From Tubulanus polymorphus (taxonomy: Eukaryota; Nemertea; Palaeonemertea; Tubulaniformes; Tubulanidae): 64,000 nucleotides of DNA. Below are positions 43,201-53,511 of the stretch, in pieces. The DNA lies in assembly GCF_964204645.1 (NCBI RefSeq), contig NC_134025.1, positions 26,876,001-26,940,000 of the forward strand. The letters run 5' to 3'. The notes beneath the pieces are model-generated. The model saw only the letters and a list, made by a program, of their open reading frames with translations. It had not been told where the DNA came from and searched no databases. Each line of letters begins with the position of its first letter. Within the stretch, counting starts at the first letter, position 1. Made by a program: the position numbers and the translations under genes.

Positions 43201-46159
43201 GCCGTAAACGAACACCATAAATTTGGTTCATTTCATTTTATCCCAATAATTGATTCCTTAAATTTCTTTGATGGGTCTTCTATACTCCACTATATCAGTT
43301 TTGTTACTTCGTATCTCGAAATTATTTGCAAATCCACACATTCAAAGCTGATTTACGTATGAAATGATTCGAATATGAAGAAATATATAATTCTAAGAAA
43401 CTTTTCTTTCACAATAGGTGATGAAGTCCAGTATGTGGATCCTACTAGAAATCATCCTTATTGGGGCATTACTGCTGTACTCAACGGTAAGTTAGATATA
43501 GTCCCCAAAATACAATCCGGATCTTTGAAATGAAAGGCTTTCATTGGAATCAGATTTATAGAATACGAACTTTTCGTTTAATCGCCTCTCGATTGCTCGG
43601 CTATTTCAAGAAACGAATTCTCCGTTTGGAAAAACGATACCGTGAATCTGTACTCAATGAAATTGGCTCGATCTTGCAGTCCGAGTGTCTTTCATTCAAT
43701 GAGAATTAACTATTTTTTCAACAAGAAAGTATTTGTTTACATAAGATTGCGTTTCCCTCAGCACTATTTATTCAACCCAGTAGCGAAGTGTGAGAAGAAG
43801 CGCTGTCGGTAAAAATTCGAGAAAATAACGACTAACATGGAATGAAACAAATGCTCTCTAACCTAATAGAACAACGATCTGCATTATAGATTGTTATCTG
43901 AAACGGCAGAAAGATATCTGTAATTCGTCGTTTGCCTAACGATTCTTCTTAACGTCTTCTTCAGGTGGTTATCCAGTATTTTGAGCCAAATACCCAGACC
44001 TGCCTCCTAATACCCTGGTTCCGAGAATGTGGCTTTGCCGTGGTTTATGGTGCTCTTATTCTTAAAGTGTACAGGTAAAAATGCTTCGTATTTCAATCGA
44101 TCTATGCATTAGACGCAACCTTATATTAACCCACCCCCGTTTTCCAGGAAGAGATTTTCACGATTCTCAGAGAGAGAATTAAGACGCTGTTGACGACAAG
44201 CAGTCTGTCTAAAGGGCATAAGCGTCGTATTGACTAAGTTCTGTATTTTCCCTCTATCATTGTTTCGTGTTGCATTCTTTGAAAATCTAAAAATACGGCT
44301 CTATTCTCGATGCAGCTTCTTATCGATAGAAAACAACATAACCGGATATTTTTAGAATTATTTTGCGAACTATTTCGACCTCATCTTAAAATGGAAATTA
44401 CGTCGATGACGTGGATTATAAGTATTTTTGTTTCCCGATACCCAATGTCGAATTTCTTTAGTAAATAGGAAAATGTGCTATTCAAGTAAAATGAATTATC
44501 GTTAACATTATTGCAGAAATATTCGCACAAAAGGTTGTGTATTTTGTGTGTTCATACAATGACAATAATATAAAAAAAGTTTCTTCTGAATCTCTGTGGA
44601 TTCGAGTAAAAGGTAAATATTTTTGCTTTTCAGAGTTTTAGCTGAATTTCAGTCTCGAAAAGCACATCGAGTCCATGTGCGAGACCGCGATCTCCTAAAA
44701 TACCTTCTTGGCATAGTTTTGATAGTGATTGGATACATGTCAGCATGGACGGCGGTGAACATGGACCATGTGAGAGAAGGAGTGAACCTGCTTACTACCG
44801 GTGAAACTTCAGATAAGATCAAATTTCGAATATGTAAATCCCATTGGTGGGATTATGTTATTGAATTTGGTATGTATCCGAATATCCTACCTGTTTTAGA
44901 TGCTAAAGACAATTTTCATTAGCTATTTTCTAAAATTATCTCGATTTCCATTTATATCTAAATGTAAAATGTCAACAAAATCTAATCTATTTTATCATCA
45001 TTTTAGGGGAGTTTTTGTTCCTGGTTCTTGGTATATATCTTTGCTATTGTGTCCGGTCCGCCCCTTCAGAATACTTGGAGACTAAATTCATCTCTTGGGC
45101 TATATATAACGAAACCGTAATATCAGGACTCTTACACATTATAAGGTAGAATTTACGAAGATTTTGTACTCAAATCTCGCCTATAGATCGTTGACTTTTG
45201 ATAATAATTTGGAATAATTTTCAGACATTTTGTATGGCTACACGTGAATCCAGATTTTACTTTCCTCATGTATTTCATCCGCTGTCAACTTACCGTGTCC
45301 ACAACTTTAATTCTTGTTCTGGGACCCAAGGTAAAACAAAAACGAAAAATACATTCAATAATACGAAGACGAAAACCCTCAATCATGGAAAAACTGTAAG
45401 AGGATTTCGATGCTTCAACTCAAATGCATTGAGTGATTTACGAAAACAGAAACATCAAAATCCTTTTACAGTTTTTCTCTGATTGTGGGTTTTATTCTTC
45501 AACTGAATAAGACATTTCACTTGAAAACAAACTCCGTATCAATGTTTAAAATTTGCATAGATATGCATATTTTTTTAAGTGAATGGTTTTCTATTCTAGT
45601 TATGGTTCGCTCACCGACCACCAAGCGAGGACCAAATAAGAAATAGAGCATATTCGACATCAGATGTTCATGATACTATACTACCGGAATCTATGAAACT
45701 TCACGTTGGCGTGTCTTCCAACGGGGACGTTGATGTGGGAGAAATAAACCTATCCGAAATGGATCCTGAAGATATACGAGTATGTCCATATAATCGTAAG
45801 CAACACGCTGATTGATTAAAGGGTATTCATTCATCGTGATGTTTTATTTTGTTTTGCAGGCCGAATTGAAGAGGTTATACACCCAGCTTCAAATTTATAA
45901 AACTAAAACTATGCGAAAGGACAATCCGCATATATCGAAGCGGAGAGGAGGACGGAAACAAACGCACCGTCGTTTCTCATTACAACCATTCCACAAACAT
46001 CGTCATCATCATCACGAGGAACATGAGCACGAACTGTCAAAAACTCCCGAGGAGTCGACGAACAGTGCCGAAGGAGTAGCGATAACGTTAGATAGTGCAA
46101 ATAAGGCAGACGAAGTACATAATTTACCCAGTGTGACTTTCAAATCAGGTCATAAATAA
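28284..46159 (+). CDS. GPR158: GPR158/GPR179-like class C receptor, complete (10 exons, 830 aa)
   Basis: Exons: 28284-29179, 41358-41466, 41573-41920, 43418-43486, 43965-44074, 44634-44869, 45007-45145, 45225-45330, 45600-45779, 45860-46159. All have GT..AG introns and matching phases. Residues 1-23 are a signal peptide. An extracellular cache-type domain follows, with the family signature WSLPYFDC (270-277) and TYSVPFFG (286-293), continuing across intron 1 into GVVGVDIDLKKLDINQC. Next come an EGF-like Cys region (316-360), a Cys cluster (CLPCNGCESC, 399-408) and seven membrane helices between about 425 and 674. C487 before TM3 and C578 in loop 2 can form the usual class C disulfide. Vertebrate GPR158 is a glycine-responsive metabotropic receptor that acts through RGS7-Gbeta5; Drosophila homologues are Smog and CG31760. 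Ligand and coupling here are unknown. The tail (about 155 residues) is much shorter than in mammals and carries a His cluster. Confidence 0.93.
30106..30126. repeat. (TG)n microsatellite
   Basis: An uninterrupted TG run of about 21 bases inside intron 1 of the receptor gene. Seen directly. Confidence 0.9.
30820..30916. repeat. Direct repeats flanking a hairpin
   Basis: Two roughly 24-bp near-copies beginning GAATAATCTG (30820 and 30893) and ending near GAT(T)CG flank a hairpin formed by AATAAGATAGTG (30852) and CACTATTATCTTAT (30875). The copies differ by about four positions. It could be a small foldback insertion or a paired binding site. Confidence 0.45.
33280..33540. mobile_element. Possible MITE fragment
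   Basis: The edge CAGCCCCGTACGCAG and, 220 bp on, the segment CAGGATTTCGTGGGGGTTCG resemble ends common in animal hAT-type MITEs. The two edges are not inverted copies of each other and no target duplication is visible, so this may be a truncated or chimeric relic. The minus-strand open frame inside it (33279-33536) has no recognisable domain. Confidence 0.22.
35768..35799. promoter_or_regulatory. NRF1-like and YY1-like motif pair
   Basis: CGCATGCGCA (35768-35777) is close to the NRF1 palindrome, and GCCATCTT (35792-35799) is the core of a YY1 site. They lie 15 bp apart inside the receptor's first intron. AGCGCCA just before the YY1 core and TGGCGCT after it can also pair. In animals such motifs cluster at promoters, so an internal promoter is possible, but nothing else supports one. 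Confidence 0.25.
36663..36676. promoter_or_regulatory. Perfect CRE-type Maf element (C-MARE)
   Basis: TGCTGACGTCAGCA is an exact match to the 14-bp palindrome recognised by large and small Maf proteins (CRE-type MARE). The symmetry extends one base further on each side (T...A). It lies in intron 1 of the receptor gene. The match is seen; function is inferred. Confidence 0.4.
38492..38622. mobile_element. Possible short hAT-like MITE
   Basis: The stretch begins CAGGGTGGTTTCCGAGG and ends in a sequence whose complement is CAGGGGCAAATCTAGGATC, a typical hAT-type end. A 4-bp GAAA flanks both sides, whereas hAT normally makes 8-bp duplications. An internal GGGTTCGAACC resembles a tRNA B box but is more likely part of the MITE end. 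Tentative. Confidence 0.27.
38682..38693. promoter_or_regulatory. 12-bp ATF/CRE palindrome
   Basis: CATGACGTCATG is a perfect palindrome containing ATGACGTCAT, the preferred ATF/Jun full site. It lies in intron 1 of the GPR158-like gene about 2 kb after the C-MARE. Function unknown. Confidence 0.28.
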
Positions 46160-49100
46160 ACTAGTTATAGGTTATTACATTATACGCATTATATATATAA
46201 AAATAGTTATAAACCGTCGAATATGTTGAATCTTTTTTGTTACGTGGAAAAAAAACAAACTTTCGGTGTGTGACAGGTGATGATAATCTGTCATTTGTGC
46301 TCATAGGATACCGCAAGCTGATTATCTGTCTGGATTTATATTCACAGAAATTGGTGCTAGGGAGTTCTTCTGTCGAAACTTGCGTTTGGTCGTGTTTTAC
46401 AGAATCGATGCTGTAAACTGTTAATGCAGCATTTGTCGACTCGCTCGTGACCAGACGCATTCATTATTATTCTTCGTTGTGTATTTTATATAAAATTGAT
46501 ACGTCTTTGTCAGTGAATGATGATCGTTTTGGCTTGTGCATTATGAATTTAAAGATTCATGAAGTTGTATGTCGCGGAATTCGTAGCAATTTAATGTTTA
46601 TCATATATGCCACGAAGAAGCCATGTGTTGCTACTATTTTTACAACATATCATCGGTGATATTCTGATGCGCTGTGGTGTCAGTCTAACTTCGGAGTAGT
46701 CTGTTGGTCAGCGTGTATGATTGCAAACGGCTCAAGAGGTGTTTTAGCGACGGCGGCTATAATTGGTGACTACTACGGTCCTTTGGTGGTGTTTATGAAG
46801 GCTTTGGTACATTCTCCTCTATTTTGGACGAGATTATATATTTACCAATTCGTGATTAGGATAGGTGTTCATACTGATATACGTGGTGGTGCATGAACGT
46901 ACATATACGTCATCAGAATTTGCGGACTACGTGTACAAGCATTCATTCGGCCACGTGGCGCGGTTGATTGGTGGATTTGAAAATCAGATTCAGGTTATAA
47001 TAATACGTATACATACACTTTTCACAGTTATTGTCATCATGCATCTTTGGTGGACTTATCATGTGAATTTAGCTGCTTTGACATTAAGTGCTTTGTACAT
47101 TATGCTTTGTACATAAAGATATTTCTCAAATTCGTATCTTAGAAAATAATACGTCGAATCCCTTAACGCATTGGGATTATACATATACATAGATAAACTT
47201 ACATACAGAAAGGCAAAATATCTATATATCATTTAAACTAATTGTACATATTATCTCCTTCATTCATGTTATGCATATTTTCTCATTCATCAAGTCATTT
47301 TAGGTATTTTGCCGGACATATTATTTGTTGGTTATTAGATGTCAAACATCTTTCTATGTTGTAGTTTAAGAAACGTTGATAATGTGACGATCAAATAATA
47401 CATGAAACCTAAGGAAATGATGACGATATTTTAGATACTCATGTTGACGACTTGAAAATCGGGAGTAATGCCTTTTCCTCTGTCATGTAGTCGAGAATTA
47501 TCATTTTGTCAATTACAGCCGTGAAGTATCATGCTGAGCTATATCCTGAAAAAGCATCGGACATTGGACTTCCATGAATTCAATAACTCTACTACCAATC
47601 AATATCTTTTTCAAATTAATTTCAAAATCGAAACCAAACTTGCTGATAATCTTCACAATTCTAGACAACTTATCGTCCGTGTGTCTACCTCTTTATTAGG
47701 CAAGCACGATGAATATTTTCGGTGGGTCAATCTATAGTTTGAGATACACTATAAAAGAAAGCATGCTTTTTATTGTACATACTGCTATTTCTCATCACGT
47801 TAAATATCTTCCGTTTATTATGACTGCTAACATATGTTGGTGGTTGATTGTGATATGAATATATTCCAATCTAGGTTTTTATTTCCTTAGTAAATGTGTC
47901 ATTCCAGTGAGTTGCCAATAATGATTCATTTATTAAACTTACTGTTTTCTGAATACGTGTAGTTGATTCTTTTTTGAAAAAGTGCATCCTTTTAAAGATG
48001 AAATTACGCGTACCAGCATACCCGTGCATGTTATATATATAGATATACATATAGATGTATGGTTCGGGCTAGTAGATCACATTTTCTTGGAATTTGATTA
48101 AAAGTTGATATAAATTCTTCCATTTTAGTGTCACGTTGGTATGTATCAGTTGTTGATAAATTTCGTCACTGCGGCTTATGTAGGTGATTTTTATTTACGT
48201 GTTAAGTGATTTTTTTTAATCTCGGGTAGGGGTCTTTCGTCGATTCGATTCGATTCGACAAGAGACCATCACTATATCTTTCTCACTCTTTACGGTGATA
48301 ACTACATCAATCTTTCTGCGCACAAAATAAGCTTCTGTGGGATTTATTGTTCTTTTATAACGTAACTATAACGAAAGATTTTGTCGGTTTTTTAGATTTC
48401 TTCCGATTTGTGTTCTCTAGCTAGCTAGCTGAAAGTAGATCCGTGACGATCATCTCGGGTTGACCAGTTGCACAATTCTTGAATCAGCGGGAAATATTCG
48501 CATTGAAATCTCAAATTCTTCTAATTCCCGGTGTGCAGATGTAAAGCTAATGGGTTTGTTTGGTGGTGGACGTACTGGTGCTGTAAACTGAATCGAGATG
48601 TTATATACAGAATCCGTGCCATGGCCACCTATTTATCAGACCCTGTTCATAATAAGTATTTTGGGGGAACATATGAGCTGCTTGATTGTGATAATGTGCC
48701 ATTACACTATTTCAACAAATCACATGGCAGGTATAATGATATAATACAAAATTATTTTGTTACTTTTTTATTTACATTTTAATTTAATCAACCGGTTTGA
48801 TACTGGTAATCTGTCTTGTTTTTATCGTTTATCGTAGCGTAAAATATATTGCTATTGGTTACATATCTTCCAATCTTGGGGAGACCGATGCTATTTCAAA
48901 AGTTTGCTATTTCAAACAATTTTTCATACTTTCAATACATTATTAATACGATATGATATGGAGTATTCCTATTTTCATTTATGAATTCAAATATAGTATA
49001 TATTTACAATTTAAAAATTCTACATTGTTTTCCTTTTAGGAATATCGGTAAGATTATATTTAAAAAATCGTATTTCTTTTTTGAAAAAGTATAAAAAATA

Positions 49101-49653
49101 ATATAAACGTTTTCACAACCATCAAAGTACTATTTATCCATGAAATGAGGAAATCGAGGTCACTAATCGAAAACTTGTTCAATCATCGCTATCAATAACG
49201 GCGAAATCAAATATATTATTGCATGGTCCTAAATTTCAGAGGAACGCTGCTTTAGCGTCAGAATCAGATTTCCATCGTCATAGAATAAATATGACCAATT
49301 TAAATGTATATTTTTTACGAATACGGGTATATGTGTATATAGATACTAATGCATCATTAAGGTTACATTTGTGCGAATATAAGATGGTTTAACAATATAT
49401 TGATAGTAAAACAGATGGATTTTGGAAGCATCGTGTGCTAATTTAATGTAGAAATCAAGTTGTACATATACAGTGCTTCGATACCATTTTGTCATGTAAA
49501 CTTCAATCTCTGCTTATAATAAAGACCTTCCTAGAAGTGTTACGATACTTCATTTAAAAAGCTGATTACTTTTATGAGTTTTCTTTCTGTGGTTTTCCTG
49601 AAGAACTTCTCCTTGTGTATGGTGTATATTAGGAACTCGCGAATTTAAAAGTT
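46160..49653 (+). other. 3' region of the receptor gene, converging on gene A
   Basis: No gene is supported in this AT-rich stretch. An AATAAA overlaps the receptor stop codon (46155-46160). The next candidates are at 49284-49289 and 49518-49523, so the 3' UTR may be over 3 kb or the signal may be non-canonical. For gene A on the minus strand, TTTAAT (49443) would give a weak ATTAAA. Small runs of CTAG and GATTC units lie near 48.24 and 48.42 kb. Confidence 0.45.
47089..47114. repeat. Tandem TGCTTTGTACAT pair
   Basis: Two exact 12-base units (47089-47100 and 47103-47114) separated by TA, followed by ATAAAG. A similar GCTTTGTACAC..TATGCTGTA string occurs at about 13670, just before an AATAAAG, so both may be remnants of the same transposon 3' end. 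Confidence 0.4.
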
Positions 49654-51059
49654 TTAGGCTAGTTGAAATCGAACCAAAAGACACCAAAGAACGATCGCGC
49701 ATACTGAGATCATCATACAATGACTATTGTCCAACAGACTGACGCCCGAACTTGGAGTTGGTCTTGGAGGAGCACTGAAATTATTGGGCGCCATGACAAT
49801 TGTTGTTTTCACGCATCCAGCTGCTGTGGTATTTGTTACTGGATCCAACTTACATCCACTATAGTCATCAACAACCCACCAATTGCGAGGTGTAGGGATC
49901 GATTGTACAAAGTCCAGCCCTATATAATATAGATAACAAATATTAGAAGTGATAGGCTGATGGAACCCCGCATGGAAAAGTATTTTCTCGATAAAATTGT
50001 TAGGGGAAGATTCGAAAAACAGTACGAAGATTCCTACCTAATTTCCAATACACAAGTCCAGCTATAAGTCCAGCAAGTAATAGGCCCAATATCAAAGATG
50101 TGATACAACAGCAACAGCATCGACGTCTTCCGTCATATTCCAAATAACGACTATTTCGTGTACTGTACAGTTGTCCTCGTACTGGCCGATTTTTTACTAG
50201 AACATTTCTCTGAGAATGAGTAGAAGACGAACACCTATGTATGTGGCGTGTATTTGAGACAAATAAAACGAAAATAATGCTTACCCTTGAAACTCACCTT
50301 TGATGATGAAACAGTACGTACTGTGTTGGTTCTGGTGACGGATTGAGAGTTATCCGCCCTAATCGTAGTTGGAGTCATAGGCCTTGCACTGCGTGGCCGT
50401 TCCACGATCAACACTTCTGGTTTCTGTGGTTTGGGCTTTGACTTCATTTTCCTAGTCGGTGCAGATCTAGGGCGCTCCCTCGGAACTTCAACGACGAGAA
50501 CATCGGGAGATTTTTGTGGTATCGGTGATGCTGGTGGCGGCGATGGTTTGCGTACTTCTTTTTCCACGATGATAACCTGTGGTTGAGGTTGTACCGGTGT
50601 TGGAGGCGGTGGTGGTGTTGGCGTCTTCTGAACAACTACTGTCGGTGGAGGTGGATTTGGTGGTGGTTCTGATTTTGAAGGAGACGGCTGTCCAATCTGT
50701 ATATAAATCGGTGAAGCCGCCTGAGCATTAGGCGATGAAGCTCGTCTATCTGTTCCTTCGTAGTCTGGTTCAATGAATTGGCTTTCCGTTCGTAAATTAG
50801 AAATACTGCTACTCCGACTCGGCATTGCGGGTCTTTCCGGTTGCTTTGATGGCTTTTTTCTTCTACGATCCATTTCGTTCGCAGCTTCTAGAGTATGAAA
50901 GTAGGTTTTCCAGTCTTTCGTCCCAGCCTTTGACGGTGGAAGAGGTTTGCCTAATTTCCTGGCATGTTCAGCCTCATAGCCTCTGATTTTCCGCTTATCA
51001 CACTGATGACACCGTCCAGTGACGGGATCGCGGTCATGAAAATGATTACTACCTTCCAT
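49654..51059 (-). CDS. Gene A: unidentified Pro-rich, Cys-anchored membrane protein (3 exons, 399 aa)
   Basis: Minus-strand exons 51059-50298, 50209-50038 and 49919-49654, with introns of 88 and 118 nt in phases 0 and 1. There is no N-terminal signal peptide. Residues 10-20 (RDPVTGRCHQC) carry a CxxC pair. Residues 130-230 are very Pro-rich and hold four related motifs: TVVVQK (140), QVIIVEK (161), DVLVVEV (186), EVLIVER (215). A basic-Cys block (RRRCCCCC, 282-289) precedes one clear membrane helix (290-309). The roughly 90-residue ectodomain has WW, three Cys, NxT/S sites (N330, N352) and a hydrophobic C-terminal segment. Inferred topology: N-terminus in the cytosol, with the C-terminus GPI-processed or a second helix. 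It shares plan and intron phases with gene B, 1 kb away. I do not recognise the family; no function is claimed. Confidence 0.8.
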
Positions 51060-52026
51060 TTCTTGGATGAATGCGAATATTATCGAGGTAAATATTTGTA
51101 CTCTGTAGTTTATTTACACTTACCACGTACATGTACGTCGTTGACTAGAGTTCCTAACCGATAAATCCAATAAACAATCACCTCACCGACAAAATTCCTT
51201 CACAACAACATTGGTACCGTTACTAACTGCGTTATGGATATTTCTTGACATGACTGGTTCCACGATTATGTGAGGGCCTTTTCGAGCCATGAGATAGAAC
51301 GTTATTCTGACTATTTGTTTGTGAACTGATCACAACTGTCAGATTCGAGTCCATAAACAGCGTTTACGTGTTAATATTTGTTTAAAGCTAGGGATTTCTT
51401 GTTATGCTTAAAGGTTGCATCGATTGGTGGATTACGAGGTTTTCTTATACCTTTTACCTTTTTTACTGCAAATAAAACATCAGCGCATTGCTTTCCGACA
51501 GTTTTTGCGTGGCACCGAAAAAAGCACAGGCAAACTGTCAATTATCAAAATAATCGAGTTACGCTCAAATGAATAATATTCAATGAGTAGGGAAGAAACA
51601 TGATTCCAAAAATTAAGGATTGACGGCTCGACAATATAATACAGGCGACCGCTTTTGAAGTTTAACAAATATTTGCAAATATCATTTACCATGTATGTGT
51701 GTCAAACTGCTATAGGAACCGAACGTAAACATAACGGTAGTACGAATAAATTTTGTTAATAAGCAAATCAACAGCCAAGCGCTACTGAACATAAAACACC
51801 CACACTCTCGAACTTCTTGTAGGCAGATTGGGGTGTAAGTAAATTTGACCAGCTCATTGTCATTTTGTTGCACTGTCGGGTTAAACAAGTGTATTAAAAC
51901 TGGACGAAGAAACAAACAGTTGACTCCAACAAGTTTACAAACGTGACGGAATTTGATTGAATTGAGTTTAACATAAGAGAAAATCGACGAGATCTTTTGG
52001 AAAACATTTCATTCCTTACAGTGAAA
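51060..52026. promoter_or_regulatory. Bidirectional promoter interval of genes A and B
   Basis: The two coding starts point away from each other across 967 bp with no other gene between them, so regulatory sequence is probably shared. A pyrimidine-rich acceptor (ATTCCTTACAG) ends at 52021, six bases before the chosen start of gene B. Gene B may therefore have a non-coding first exon inside this interval. No TATA box is convincing. Confidence 0.45.
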
Positions 52027-53008
52027 ATGCCAATATCAAGTGGAGCCGGAGCCTGGCCAGCTAGCTACTGGCGGGAACCAACGAAGGTTGAACCGATGAA
52101 TGGAGCTTTTGACCACAGCTCCTCTTACAGTCAGAGACCTCCAATGCAGATATTACAGCAGCAAAAACAACCAGTTACAACATATCGGGTAGTAGAGCCA
52201 CGTTCTAGAGGCTGCTGCGGTCGAATGCTAAACAATAACGTTTGGCACGCAGGGCACAAGGTAGGTCGCTTACATTCTATAATTCAGATTGCAAATGATT
52301 GATGTTTTTACTTCATAAAGACTAATTTACAATTTTAGGGTTTGACTTCTGGGGTAATGACATCAGGGCAATTGTCCATGCATGGCTGTTGTACATTTCT
52401 ATTGGGATTGTTCATGCTAGCTTTACTGGCCGGAATTGCTGCAGCACTGTATTACGGAATAACAGGTATGGTACATTTTACTTCGATAGTTTAACTCCGA
52501 TAAATGGTAAATAAATGAAATAAGAACTGTTTTACGATATATTTAAGCCGCCATTGCTGCTGAGAACGCACGACGTTTAGCGATGCTGAGTCCTGGAGGA
52601 ATGCCAAATGATCGATTCTTTAGAGTCCATGGACTCGGTGTACCTTGCGTGTCGCGTCCCCCGGGTGGGGGTAATGTGCCCCCGGTTTCAGCCAGGCTTA
52701 AAATAGCAACTACGTTATCTGCAACAACTAAAGGGATCACAACTACTCTGAAAACAACGACTCCTCTTCGTACTACAACTACCACTCCTATCACGACCAC
52801 TCCACCTACCACGAAACCAGCAATTCCCGTTAAGACAACGTTACCAACAACTATTTATACGGGGAAATATTGTGACGAATTATCAACAGCGATTAATGAA
52901 ATCATCACAACCCCTGCATCAAAATCATCGCGTTCAATAAATGCTTCACTTGGACTTATTTCGCTGATGTCCATTGTCGTATCAGTTCTTCGTTACGGAC
53001 TGCAGTGA
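52027..53008 (+). CDS. Gene B: unidentified Thr-rich membrane protein paired with gene A (3 exons, 273 aa)
   Basis: Exons 52027-52260, 52339-52465 and 52548-53008; introns of 78 and 82 nt in phases 0 and 1. The ATG at 52027 is preferred over an in-frame ATG at 51997 because a splice acceptor separates them. The first 90 residues are polar, with a GCCGR block and no signal peptide. Then HGCC precedes a single helix (LLGLFMLALLAGIAAALYYG, 99-118). The ectodomain has a Gly/Pro patch (PPGGGNVPP) and a stalk of about 60 residues made largely of Thr and Pro, as in mucins. Next come a Cys (GKYCDEL) and a C-terminal hydrophobic tail after a small-residue stretch (SKSSRSINAS), compatible with a GPI signal, though Arg and Gln near the end are unusual for one. 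Probable diverged paralogue of gene A. Function unknown. Confidence 0.8.
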
Positions 53009-53143
53009 GATGGAGTAGTTGACCTGGATGGTGGACTTAACTGGTAGAACATCTAATGAATCGAGACCATAACATAGTTATTACCATTTCAGGATAATAT
53101 GACAAGTCGTTTTCAAATATTTGTATTGAACCATGTTTTAGAA

Positions 53144-53149
53144 AATAAA
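53144..53149 (+). terminator. Poly(A) signal of gene B
   Basis: A canonical AATAAA lies 136 bases after the gene B stop codon. It would give a short 3' UTR and leave about 180 bp before the candidate signal of the convergent GPCR gene. Confidence 0.6.
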
Positions 53150-53332
53150 ATTGCATATTTTCATACTGATGTATTGGTATTTTACTATTAGATTATCTGT
53201 TCAATGATTTTGTCCAACGATATTCCTGTATTGATAATGTTGTGATTACGGTAAACCAAATTATGGATTGGCAAGCAATCAATGGTAATGTATAACTAAT
53301 TTTTCTATTGATTGGAAATATTTTCTACTGAT

Positions 53333-53338
53333 TTTATT
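53333..53338 (-). terminator. Candidate poly(A) signal of the GPCR gene
   Basis: TTTATT on the plus strand is AATAAA on the minus strand, 174 bases past the GPCR stop codon. The two convergent genes thus end within about 500 bp of each other. Confidence 0.45.
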
Positions 53339-53511
53339 GATAAAGCCTGCCAACAATTTGAAAGTAGTTAGGTGTACGAATCGAAGGGAATGAAAATCGA
53401 CCAATTGTATTGATGACTTTCAAAAACTCGTTTCATGATGATTCAATAGATGAATGGATTTTCAATGTTAAAATTCATCTAGAGAATTGATTAAGTAAAC
53501 AGATATAGAAT

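Noticed and set aside
48531-48782. 83-codon plus-strand open frame after the receptor gene
   Set aside because: It is in the AT-rich 3' region; no domain and no splice partner. More likely 3' UTR.
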